Shown here: one piece after another, positions 32,228 through 42,350 of the stretch
Position numbering within the stretch: the first letter of the stretch is position 1
Layout: the number at the start of each line of letters is the position of its first letter
Origin: Castor canadensis
Taxonomy: Eukaryota > Chordata > Mammalia > Rodentia > Castoridae
Reading direction: 5' to 3'
NCBI RefSeq assembly: GCF_047511655.1
Contig: NC_133386.1
Location: forward strand, 129,955,866 to 130,019,865
DNA: 64,000 bases
Made by a program: the position numbers and the translations under genes
The notes under the pieces: generated by a model
Seen by the model: the letters and a program-made list of their open reading frames with translations, nothing else
The model's database searches: none
Told to the model about the DNA's origin: nothing

Positions 32228-32290
32228 CAGGGCCCCGGCTTACCCTTGTATCTGGACGTATCAGCAGTTCAGCAAGGTAGTTCTCCTGGA
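32228..32290 (-). other. Decayed ancestral start region of the POM121-like retrogene
   Basis: Just upstream of the current ATG the - strand reads 'gaactgctgatacgtcc', then 'gggtaagccggggccctga'. This resembles the POM121 segment coding ...ELLLMGSYLGKPGPP, where the soluble isoform starts. Here the ancestral ATG would be ATA, about two bases are gained before GKPGP, and GKPGP is followed by TGA. The present ATG (32227) lies in another frame and overlaps that TGA (tgATG). Comparison is with remembered POM121 sequence. Confidence 0.5.
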
Positions 32291-32384
32291 GCAGTATCGC
32301 GGACAGTCGCTCTACCAGTTTTGGTTTCCAGGGAACTTGTCCTAGGAGACCAGTAACATTCCATGACGTGACAGTTACGGGTTC

Positions 32385-32475
32385 CAAATCCACGCGCGCG
32401 CCCGCGAGAGCCTCACGCTCGCGCGTTCCGGAGGAGCGAGGAGCAGGCGCGCCAACCTTGGTCTCGAGCCTCAGA
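32385..32475 (-). promoter_or_regulatory. CpG-dense block, candidate promoter of the POM121-like gene
   Basis: About 90 bases with more than a dozen CpG sites ('cacgcgcgcgcccgcgagag', 'cacgctcgcgcgttccggag', 'caggcgcgcc'), in a window otherwise strongly CpG-depleted outside the NARS2 island. It sits 150-250 bases upstream of the POM121-like start. CpG sites decay unless unmethylated in the germ line, so their survival suggests an active germ-line promoter. They may instead be inherited from GC-rich POM121 5' sequence. Confidence 0.55.
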
Positions 32476-32519
32476 CTCCACAGGTCCATGGTGGCCCCAG
32501 TGGTGATCAAAGCCCCGGG

Positions 32520-33140
32520 GACACCTGCAAGGGCCTGAGGCTCAGCAGAGACAGGATATGCACCACTGACTGCCCTGCTGTCTCACCAAAGCCTGGGCCC
32601 TCTCTCACACTCTCTAGGAAATGCCTGAAGTCCCTGGACATAGCAGCACCTTGCCTCATTTTTAGTGTTAATTGCTTTTTTAATTTGCTGTTTGGTCATA
32701 ATCATATATATTGAATCTGAGTATAAGAAGGGCTTACTATGGAAGGACCCTATCTGGTGAACCCAAACACACATGCAAGGGGTCTTTGTAATTAATAACT
32801 TATTTGGGATACTTTAAGGATATGCAGATATCTTGGTCCTCATTAAAATTCTACCTACCAGTTTGAGCCTCCATTAAGAACTTTTAACTCTACCATTCTT
32901 TCTCCATTTGTTGATTGGCATTCCATTGCCAAGAAAAGCTGCTTTCCCTTCCTCATTTCTCTATTTTGAAAATTAATACAAGAATGGGCTCATGAATTCT
33001 TGTTTTTATTTAATGGATTACAAGTATTGTTATCATTTTTGTTGCTATGTTTTATGCTCAAATTTTTCCTAAATCTGACCAGAGAAATTCCCTCCCAGCT
33101 GACTTCTCTGTCTTTTTGGCATGTTTTTGTCATTCTTTGG
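32520..33140. other. Unassigned noncoding sequence
   Basis: The GC content falls quickly away from the CpG block. No gene or repeat family was recognised. Confidence 0.4.
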
Positions 33141-33144
33141 ACAG

Positions 33145-33350
33145 TGAGTTAATAGATTTCCATCACTATAACAAAGCACCTGACAAATTAACTTATTTAG
33201 GCTCATAGTTCTGGTGGTTCTAGTCTATGACTGAGAGGTCTCACATCCTCGGGCCTCTGGCGGGACAACAAGTACCTCTCTGGGGACCAAGTCTTTAACA
33301 CATTGACCTATGGGGAACACTCATTCTAACCATAGCAGACACTTTCATGC
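33145..33350 (-). mobile_element. MaLR-type LTR fragment, antisense
   Basis: 'catcactataacaaagcacc', 'ttaggctcatagttctggtg' and 'attctaaccatagcag' follow the antisense MST/MLT1 order ('gctgctataacaaaatacc ... acagttctggaggct ... accatagca'). Much of the middle is diverged or deleted. Confidence 0.55.
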
Positions 33351-33562
33351 TTCCTGCCCCAACAAGATGTTTCAGACTCTTCTTGGTCTTAACTGCTCAA
33401 CTTCTAGAATCAGGCATTCCTCCAAGAAGCCCTGGTCCTGGTTCCTTTTGGTGGAGACTGTGATTAGAAGTCAAGATCATTTGTATACTATATGCACTTT
33501 CCTATATGTGTAGTTTTGTTTAAAGGCATCTCAGCAAACAACAGTGAAATATACTAATGCGT

Positions 33563-33680
33563 GCACACACACACACACACACACACTATGCATATAGATA
33601 GATATATGCATGTTGTATGTGTGTTATGTATATTTGTGTATATGTATATATGCACATACACAAGTACCCATGCATATATA
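33563..33680. repeat. (CA)n followed by TATG-rich low-complexity sequence
   Basis: A CA run (33563-33587) is followed by about 90 bases of alternating purine-pyrimidine text ('tatgtatatttgtgtatatg'). Probable compound microsatellite. Confidence 0.85.
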
Positions 33681-33924
33681 GAGATAGAATTATTTTCTTC
33701 TACATAATTCAAACATTTAGAAATAATTTCCTTCCTTTCTTTTCTCCTTTTTTTTCCTTGTTTGTCTTCTAGCTGTGATTCTCTGTCTTTTCCCTTCCTT
33801 CCTTTATTTTTCTTCTTTAATTACAATTTCTTTACTTGTAGTCAAGAGAAAGAGCTTGAGAATTTTCTTGATACAAAATTTGTATACTTCTTTTCTACAC
33901 TGAAGGAAAAATGGAATAGGTAAG

Positions 33925-34250
33925 AGAGGTGCTAGGCAGGCTCAGTGGCTCCATCTATAATCCTAGCTACTCAGTAGAGGGAGATTGGGAAGATCATGGT
34001 TCAAGGCCAACATGAGTAAAAAGTTCACAAGACCCCATCTCAACCAATAAAAGGTAGGCATGGTAGTGCTGCCTGTCATTCCAGCTACACAGTAAGTATA
34101 TTGTGACCCCAGCCATCCTGGGTAGAACTCTAAGAGTTTATCTCAAAAAAAACCAAAAGTAAGAAGGGTTGGAGACATGGCTTAAGTGGTATAGCACATA
34201 TATGCCTAGAAAGCACAAGGCTCTGAGTTCAAACCCCAGTACTGTCAAAA
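33925..34250 (+). mobile_element. Composite B1-B1-ID SINE
   Basis: 'tataatcctagctactcagt', 'gatcatggttcaaggccaac', 'acaagaccccatctcaacca'; then 'ggtaggcatggtagtgctgc', 'tgtcattccagctacacagt'; then 'ggagacatggcttaagtggt', 'gagttcaaaccccagtactg'. Same three-module design as 20485-20790 and 40980-41290. Confidence 0.85.
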
Positions 34251-34254
34251 CAAA

Positions 34255-35620
34255 GAGATGATGAAGAGAAGAAGTGTCCCAGGAAGAAATACAGACCCAC
34301 CAGCAATCAGCAACATGCCGTAACCCATCAAGTCCCTTGTTCTCTAGCCAAAAATATGAGGTATGTTGACCCTGGCAACTGTCCTTTGTAGCATCTGGTC
34401 ACAGATACTTCAGAGAAACAAGAGGAACTAGGACTTAATGTTTTAAAATGTCATAAGCCTGATGATAAAATAAACTTAAGAATAAATAGATTTTGCAGCT
34501 TAAAGACATAACATCCACTTTAACTCATTTTATGATCCTTAAGTAAAATATATATAGTCTAAAGCAATACTGCAAAAGAAAAAAAATTAAGAGATTCATA
34601 ATTTGACATAGTATTTTTCTACCTTAACTTTCTAGCTAAAGAGATAATTAATAAGTTTATTATTCTCTTTTTCAATAATATGTCCTGACTAATGTGGTGT
34701 GAATATAAAACAGGCATGTCTGGGACAAGTGCAGGACCCACAAATCAAATGCAGGGCTTATAAAACTGAACTTTCCCAGTCTGGTACATTTTTCAAGAAT
34801 ATTCCAATAAAGTGCTCATCTATGTTGATTTGTCTACTTCATTCTTGGCCTTATGGCTTTTAAAAAGTCATGGACTCATAGAATTTTATAGTCTGAAGGA
34901 TCCTTCAAACTTATACAGTCCTATCTGCTCATTCTGTGCCCACTTCTGAAGGAATTATTTATTATGGCAATTTTAAAAGTCAGAGACTATTTAGTATTTT
35001 ACATCACTGTAATGAAATTTTCTCAGTGCCTATCATAAGGTTGTAGGTCAAGTAGCTTCCAAATATTTCAGTAAAACATTCCTTAGTTAAATTATTGAAT
35101 AATTACTATGTGCAGGCAACTGTGCGGGTGCTTTGGATACAGCTGACTGGTATTTACAGAATAGATGGGAGGAGGCTGTGGATAGAGGAAGGGCAACTAG
35201 TTAGAAGGCAATTCCACTAGTCATATAAGCAAAAGATAGCTATGATACTGACAAGCATGACAGGTAAAGTGGTGCATTTGTGGTATTTAGACATATCTGT
35301 AGAACTTCTAGACTACACTAACAGGATGTGAAATGTGGATGAAAAAGAAAGAGTTCAATGACTTCAAGATTTGATGTTAGCCTTAAAAATTGGAACAATA
35401 AAATTACCTTTTATATTGGAATGGAAAAGGCAAAGGGAGAATAGTTTGTGGGGGAGAGAATAAGTGTGTAGTGTGGGTATAATAATAATTTAGTGTATTC
35501 AATTTCCAAGTGGAGACATGTAAGTATTCCAAAAGGATAATTTATATGGATCTCAAGACTGGAGAGGTCATCAGATATTAAGTAGAATGTTCTAGCATCA
35601 AACTAGGACCAAAGGTATAT
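34255..35620. other. AT-rich noncoding sequence
   Basis: No gene recognised. A weak 'ttattgaataattactatgt' block near 35091 resembles the common MIR/L2 'tttattgagcacctactatgtgc' motif. Confidence 0.4.
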
Positions 35621-35624
35621 TTTT

Positions 35625-35850
35625 ACCAGCATTAATTGAAGACTTACTGTACGATGGCAGTTGTTCTGAGTGCATAGGCTTATTTAGCTCTCATAGTGAT
35701 CCAGTCCAATCAATTATACTGTCATTATTGTTGTTTGCAGGTACTATATATAAACTTAGAGCAAAGAGACACCATGTAGTATGCCCCAGCATTCATTGCT
35801 AGTAAATTCTAAAGCAGAATTTTAACCCCAGAAGTCTAACTGCACAGTCT
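35625..35850 (+). mobile_element. MIR SINE
   Basis: 'attaattgaagacttactgt', 'ggcttatttagctctcatag' and 'gtcattattgttgtttgcag' are followed by 'aacttagagcaaagagac'. The order fits MIR from its 5' part through the core. Confidence 0.6.
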
Positions 35851-36759
35851 TGTTCATAACCATTATTCTGCTCCTATTGATGTAATATGATCTTGACCCA
35901 AAGAAACTTATGATTTTAATAAATGAAGGAAAAAACCCTAAAGATTAGTTAAGCATTACAATGTCATAGTGTTGACTAGGAGGCAAAGGAGTTTAGAATA
36001 TGTATGAACTTCTAAGATAATAGGACACACCAATAATTAGCAGCTTCATTGTGCTTAAACTGCACACTGGAGATCTGAAAGAATTTGTCAGACTACATAG
36101 ATTTCCAATCTATAGTCAGAGATTAGCTTAGTCATGGATATTATCAAGCTCATGATGGCTATTTATTTAGATATTGTGTGCACCTTGCCCTACTGCCTAG
36201 CATTGTCATTTAAGTCTTTCTTAATCAGCCTCCATCAACTGCCAATTAGTGTGCTACTAGAAAGTTCATTTTATTAACCCCTTGTCTTCTAAGTAGAGGG
36301 CTACAGTCTATGTTCAGTTCATTCTACATAATGAGGAAGAACTTGGGAACTTTGTGAGAATTCCAATTAATTCAACAGGTATTTATTGAGCACCACATTG
36401 AGAGTAGTAATGTACTAAGCACTGTGAGATTGTTAGTCTTTATTAAAAGGGCTTGCAAGCTTTATGCCAAACTGTGCTAATTGATTTCCCTCCCTTGAAG
36501 ATAAAGCAGGAGTCTCTAACTTCCTAATGACGAAGTACTGCTACTTTTCCTATGCCAGGATGACCACTGAACTACTGGAACCCTACTATAAGGGATTAAC
36601 ATTGCTGACATCAGTACTGAAAAACTATACTGTAAGGGGAAAAAAGCCTACTTGGAATTACTTTTTCAGTTCAAAGAATCATTTGGACCATACAGAGTCT
36701 ACAGCAGCAATGAATGTCTGTTCTGTGCTCCAGATCAGTATTGACCATGGTCATGGGCC

Positions 36760-37010
36760 AAATCTACTCCATCACCTGTTATTGTATGGCCGTGCACTAA
36801 AATTTTTGAAAAAACAAAAATGAATAGTATTTGATGATATGCCAAATTATATGAAATTGATAGGTCAGTGTCCATAAGTAAAGTTTTATTGGAAAGAGTC
36901 ACTCCTCATGTATTGTCTATGGCTATTTCTGTGCTATGTAAAATGGTAGAGTTAAATATTTATGATGGAAGGCCATATGTTCTCCAAATCCTCATCCTTT
37001 ACAGAAAAAT
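36760..37010 (+). mobile_element. Old DNA-transposon fossil (hAT-like)
   Basis: 'ggccaaatctactccatcac', 'aagtaaagttttattggaaa', 'gtattgtctatggctatttc', 'tagagttaaatatttatgat' and 'ggccatatg' follow a well-known mammalian repeat consensus ('ggccaaatctggcccg ... aaataaagttttattgga ... attgtctatggctgctttt'), which I believe is a hAT-type non-autonomous element. Subfamily not assigned. Confidence 0.5.
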
Positions 37011-38755
37011 TGCTCTAATCCATGCTTTATATATTTTTAAAGCATCTAGTCCTAATACATTTTGGAATATTTGTACTTCTGTCTTGAAAATCACATTTCT
37101 ATCAATTTGACATAAGTTAATCAAACATAAAAGGACTATCTTTATAAATGAGCAAAAATTAGAACATTGAAGAAAATTAATGTCATTAAAATTCTAAATT
37201 TTATTAGTTACATTTTGGCTACCTTTTTAATGACCATCTCCTTCTTCTTTAAGAAAGTACATTCCTAAATATATCTTACATGACCAATATAGGGTTCTGT
37301 ACACAGGTAGAGAGTGTTGGTCATTTTCTGTTGAATAAAGTAAAGAAGTCTTTGGTTGTCATTGTTGTTCTAGGAACAGAGCCCTTGGACTTAGCAAAAG
37401 CAGGACAATTATTCTACAACTGGATATGGCTTCAACTATCCCTTGTCATTGTAGCTGTCAATATAGGTATATTTGTTCTTGGTTTGAAATGAGGAAACCA
37501 AGGCCCGCAGTATCATTGCTGCTACATGAAGTAAATCATTGGGTGTGGAGTCAAAGTCCCTGACCTCCTTCCCAGTCAACGTTCCAAGGACCAAATCTAG
37601 AAATGGAAGTGAGAATCCTTAACCAACTAACCTCACTGAGACGTAAGAGCCAAACAAAATGTGCAGAAACATGCTATGCAAACCCTTACATTAAAAAGAA
37701 AGAGCAAAAGACAAGTGATTTGCTTAGATTAGGTAACTCTTGGATAACTGTCAGGGCTTCCTTCCATAGTGGAATGCACATCGGCCTTCATTAACCAAGG
37801 CTAGAGGAGGTGAAAATGAAAACCATTTTCTATGGAAACTCATGTCTTTGGCTATCAAACATTTCAAGGTTAGTTAGTATGAATTTTACGCCAGAGGGAC
37901 CCGGGTTATACAATTTCAGTGCTCTCATCTCTTTTCTCCAGTAATTAGAAAGACAAAAGCTATATAACTACTGTAACAAAATGCCATCAATTAAGATTTT
38001 GCTTTACAGCATGCTTGCTACTATCATGAGTGTCAATATACCAGTGCTCCTGATGTCCCTCGATCTATGTCTTTTGTAATAAATTGCAAATTTACTCTAC
38101 CAAATAATATAATTGATAAAATCACCATATCTGTAGACTTCAATGAATTGTTTGTGTGATGGTGTTGTTCTTCATTACGTGCTTGAGTACACTCATTAAG
38201 CTCAGAGAGAATGATAAGCCTGAAACAGCCCAAACACCGACCATGCAACTGAACCAGCAGGAAGCACACATTTCAACCACCCCAGGACCTGGCAGGTCTG
38301 TTCCCTGAGAAGGAAAACATTCCAAGGATTGCACCTACATTTCACATGCAAGAGGTGATTGATCATTTTACTTTTCAGGGAGGAATGAGAATTGCATACC
38401 CTTGATTACAAATAAATCTGATGTGAAGATTCTTAAATAGAGAATTTTTCTGTTTTTGAAATAATTGACATCATTTACCTGCATTGTTTAAAAGTCTACA
38501 CTCATTTTCAAACTCATGTTCCCTCAGGCTGTGTATACCCTTGCCTTAAAATAGTGGCACATTCCTGGGGGAGCTCCTGAGACTTTTTCATTCTTTCTTT
38601 GCTGTCTGATAGATAAGGATGCACACAACCACTCTGACAAAGTCTCTGCACAAGGTTTATATCGCTTCTCTGCTGGAGAGGCAGTTTCTGAATTCAGTTT
38701 GGTTGACAGAAAGGGTTCAAACAAGAATTTGTTTTTCAGACTTTTCAGTATTTAA
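37011..38755. other. Noncoding sequence, no gene recognised
   Basis: Short open frames (under 80 codons) at 37280-37492, 37603-37794 and 38033-38334 have no recognisable features. Some MIR-like wording near 37500-37600 is too weak to call. Confidence 0.4.
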
Positions 38756-38759
38756 ACAA

Positions 38760-38990
38760 AGGAGCATTCACTAATTCATTAACCAACTATGTATTGAACC
38801 CTAGAATTCTGTCTTCAGCTGATTAAAAGTGAACAGAATAGACAAAGTCTCTGTTCCCATGGTGCTCCATTGGTGGAAATGGGAGGGGAGAGACAAACAG
38901 AGCCTTCAGAATAACATGTTTCATTATAATATGCTATGGCATAGTATGGTGTAAAGTGCTAGAGAGAAAATATGTAATAACAGAGTAGAG
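38760..38990 (+). mobile_element. L2/MIR-like old repeat
   Basis: 'ttcactaattcattaaccaa', 'tatgtattgaaccctagaat', 'gtgaacagaatagacaaagt', 'ctctgttcccatggtgctcc' and 'gggagagacaaacagagcct' follow the common 'attcattcaacaaatatttattgagc ... gaacaaaacagacaaa(a)atccctgccctcatggagc' consensus. The family is given as L2-like with moderate certainty. Confidence 0.5.
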
Positions 38991-39269
38991 TGGTAGGTGA
39001 TGCTGGAAATACTATCTTAAATAGAGTGCTCTGATCTCCATAAACCATGATCCTAGCCCTTCTATTCATCCACAAGTGCAGCAGTGTTGCATTAACTTAG
39101 GTTTTAAAACTTAGGCATTATCATATGACTTTTGCCAATTACGGTGGATAAAAGTGGTATGTCACTATCAGGCTGAAGAATTTTAGGAGCCAATGGGCAA
39201 TTCTCCCAGGCCTTTCTCCCTTGTGTCTGATGATTAATTATGGCATTACCACTTCCAGTTTCTGATCTA

Positions 39270-41480
39270 CCAGGCAAAAATCTTGGAAATCATACTCCTG
39301 CCCACACAACAAGAAGAAAAACTGATCAAAATGAAAACAAGTCTTATTAGATTGCTGAGAGAACTAAGGTACCAAGGTTAAAAACTGCCCTCCAAATTTG
39401 GGGAGAAGATGGGTGGACACAGACTGTGACAACTTACTGGAGCAGAAACAAGTAAAAACCCATATAGGAACCAGTACTAGGGTCAGAAAACCGTAATGGT
39501 AATTGATGGAATTGTTGGCATCTCCAAGTGGAAAAATTGGAAAGGTAAAAGTTCCAGAGTATTAGAGTTTCATCCACAAGACCCCTAACAAATTCTTATA
39601 TTGAAGATCAAAGGAAAAGTCCCTTGATGTTTCTGGTTGGAAAAGAGAAAAAAGTAGCCATGTTAAAGTATGCCCAGAACGTGCCCAGGACCTGCGCTCC
39701 AAAAAGCTATTTTATCAGGGCCTAATGGACTGGAATTTTATCACAAGCTAAGTGACTTGGAAAAAGAGAATACTGAACTCCAGCCTCCCCTAACTTTGTG
39801 CCTCAATTGTGGGAGAAGACTGAGAAGTACTAGTGGCATAGGCACAGACCTAACACCTGCAACCAAAAGCATACTACAGAACATTTGCCCTCCTCAGATA
39901 TTTTACCAGATCCACAGATTCCCTGTACAACAGAAGGGAGTATGATGAAAATAACTTAATGGCTCAGACATTAAGAAGAATTCTCTAGGAAAAGCCAATG
40001 ACAACAAGAGAGACAAAAAGACCAGAAGTTTTAGTCTCTGCCACCTACCAATATAACAGAGTAAACACAGCCTAATGTCCTAGCCAGATAAACAAACCTG
40101 ACACTAAAGTCAGTTTACCTCAGTGACATTGATGTGGTACTTCATGTATGGCTTAAACAAAAAATTACATGGCATACAAAAAGACACAAAAGCAAAACAA
40201 CCCCCCATTCGCCACCACAGTTTGAAGAGACACAGAAAGAATCAAAACAGACACAGGCATGGCAGATATATTGGAATATCAAATAAAAAATTTTAAGCAA
40301 TGAATAGGGGCGATTCATATAAAAAGTTTACTACATGCAACAACAGATGGGTAATGAAAGCAGAGAGATGAAAACTGTAAGAAAGAATCAGAATAAAATG
40401 CTATAAATGAAAAACATATTAGAAATGAAACGTTTTTCATGGGCTCTTCATAGACTGGATTGGGTAAGGGAAGAATAAGTGAACATGAAGAAATATCAGT
40501 GGAAACTTGCAAGATTGACATGAAAGAGAAAAAATTGTTTAGAAATACAACATAATATCCAAGAACTATGAAACAATTGCAAAATGTCTAAGTTTTTATA
40601 ATGAAAATATTAGAAGGAGAAGAAAAGGCAAAAAGAACAGATGAAATCAAAGATCCAGGAAGTTCAGAATACACCAAACATGAGACTTACATATGGTATA
40701 TTAATATCATATGTATGTATGTAATACACCCAAGGCATATTGAACTGAAACTGCAGATAATCAAAGACAAAGAGAAAACCTTGAATGAAGCCACAGGAAA
40801 TAACACTTAACTACAAAGCAGCAAGGATACGAATTACATTGGACTTCACATCAGAAATCATGTAAGCAAGAAGAGAGGGGAATGAAATATTTATTTAAAA
40901 TGAGGGAAAACAAAGCAAAATAAAAATTAAACATGCTAGAATTCTATGTTCAGTGAAATCAGCATTCAAAATGAAAGAGAGGCCAGTTACTGTGGCTCAA
41001 ACCTGTAATCCTAGCCACTTAGGAGGCTGTGGTCAGGAGGATTATGGTCCAGACAAAAAGTTTGTGAGATCCCTTCTCAACCAATAGCTGGGTAAGGTGG
41101 CATGCTTGTCATCCCAGCTATCTGAAGAGGCACAACTAGAAGAATCATTGTCTACACCAGTCTGAGTATAAAATGTAAGACCCTATCTCAAAAAGCCAAT
41201 ACAAAAAGAGCTGGTGAAATGGTTAAAGTAACAGAGCACCTGCTTAGCAAGTATGAGGTTCCAAGTTCCACCCACAGCACCACCAAAAAGAAAATAATGA
41301 AGGAGAAATATAAACTTTCCCAAATAAAAATTAAGGAAATTTGTCACCCTTAGACCTATTTTCTAAGAAATACAAAATAGAAATTCTTCTGAAGAAATTC
41401 TTCAGAAAAAAGGAAATATGTCAGAAATTCAAGACTGCTGAAAGAAAAGAGCATTAGAGAAAGAATAAATGAAGGTAAGA
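39270..41480 (+). mobile_element. HAL1/L1M-type element (ORF1 part), sense, split by a SINE
   Basis: 'catggcagatatattggaat' near 40258 matches the old L1M/HAL1 motif 'catggcagggatgttgaaat'. Translated text near 40620-40960 fits L1 ORF1: a glutamine/lysine-rich part, then 'atccaggaagttcagaatac', then 'gcaaaataaaaattaaacat' and 'gctagaattctatgttcag' (equivalent to the 'KIKHARILYS' region). It resumes after the SINE at 40980-41290 ('aactttcccaaataaaaatt'). ORF1-only structure is what defines HAL1 ('half-L1'). Frames are broken. Confidence 0.6.
40980..41290 (+). mobile_element. Composite B1-B1-ID SINE inside HAL1/L1M
   Basis: 'gaggccagttactgtggctc', 'cctgtaatcctagccactta', then 'ctgggtaaggtggcatgctt', 'gtcatcccagctatctgaag', then 'taacagagcacctgcttagc' and 'tccacccacagcaccacc'. 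The host element continues on both sides. Confidence 0.85.
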
Positions 41481-41660
41481 ATCAAATGTTTTATTTTTCT
41501 TATTATAAATTGATGTAACAGATAATAATTTGTTCAAAATAATAACAAAAATATATTTGGTAATTATAGGTAATAGATAAGCAAAATGAACACTAGTAAA
41601 ATTGTACAGATGAGGAAGAAAAATTGAGAATACTTTGCTACCTTCCCCGGCAATACAGTT

Positions 41661-41712
41661 TCCTTTCTTTTTTCTTTCATTCTTTCCTTCCTTCCTTCCT
41701 TTCTTCCTTCTT
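41661..41712. repeat. (CTTT/CTTC)n tetranucleotide repeat
   Basis: Pyrimidine-only tract of imperfect cttt and cttc units ('cattctttccttccttcctt'). Confidence 0.95.
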
Positions 41713-41829
41713 TGTTTTTATTTCTTTCAAATTTTTTTAGTCTACAAAATTAAAATACAAATATTAAATTCTTAAGCCCAGTAAGACAATCCTTTCTACC
41801 AAGTTTATTGGATATTCAACCAGACCAAC

Positions 41830-42350
41830 TGTCCATTTATTTTTTATAGTTTTATTTTTAATTAACAAATAATTGTATGTACTTATGGAGTACAATGTGA
41901 TGTTTTGATTCATGTATACATTACAGGATGATCAAATAAGGCTAATTAGTATATTCCTCCACTCAAATATTTATCATTTCTTTGTGATGAAAGCATTTAA
42001 ATTTTTTTTACTTATTTTAAAATACACAATATATCATTATTGACTATAGTCATTGCTATGCAGTACAACACCAGAATTTATTCTTCTAACTAACTATAAG
42101 TTTGTACCCATTGGCCAATGTCACCCCTTTCCCAGTATTTGTGAGGCCATATGGTAATTGTTTCTGCATTTATTTCACTTAATGTAATGTGATCTAGGTT
42201 CATCCATGTCACAAATGACATGTGTAATTTTTTAAAAGCTGAATAGTATTCCATTGTGTGTACAGATACCAAATTTTTTTTCATTCATTCATCTGTCGGC
42301 AGACACTTCAATCATTTCCTTATCTTGGCTCTTGAGAATTATGCTGCAAC
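41830..42350 (-). mobile_element. Old L1M 3' end, antisense
   Basis: 'tacaatgtgatgttttgatt', 'catgtatacattacaggatg', 'atcaaataaggctaattagt', 'gtgatctaggttcatccatg', 'gaatagtattccattgtgtg' and 'tgagaattatgctgcaacag' follow the antisense of the L1M/L1P 3' UTR and ORF2 end closely. No coding potential. Confidence 0.8.
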
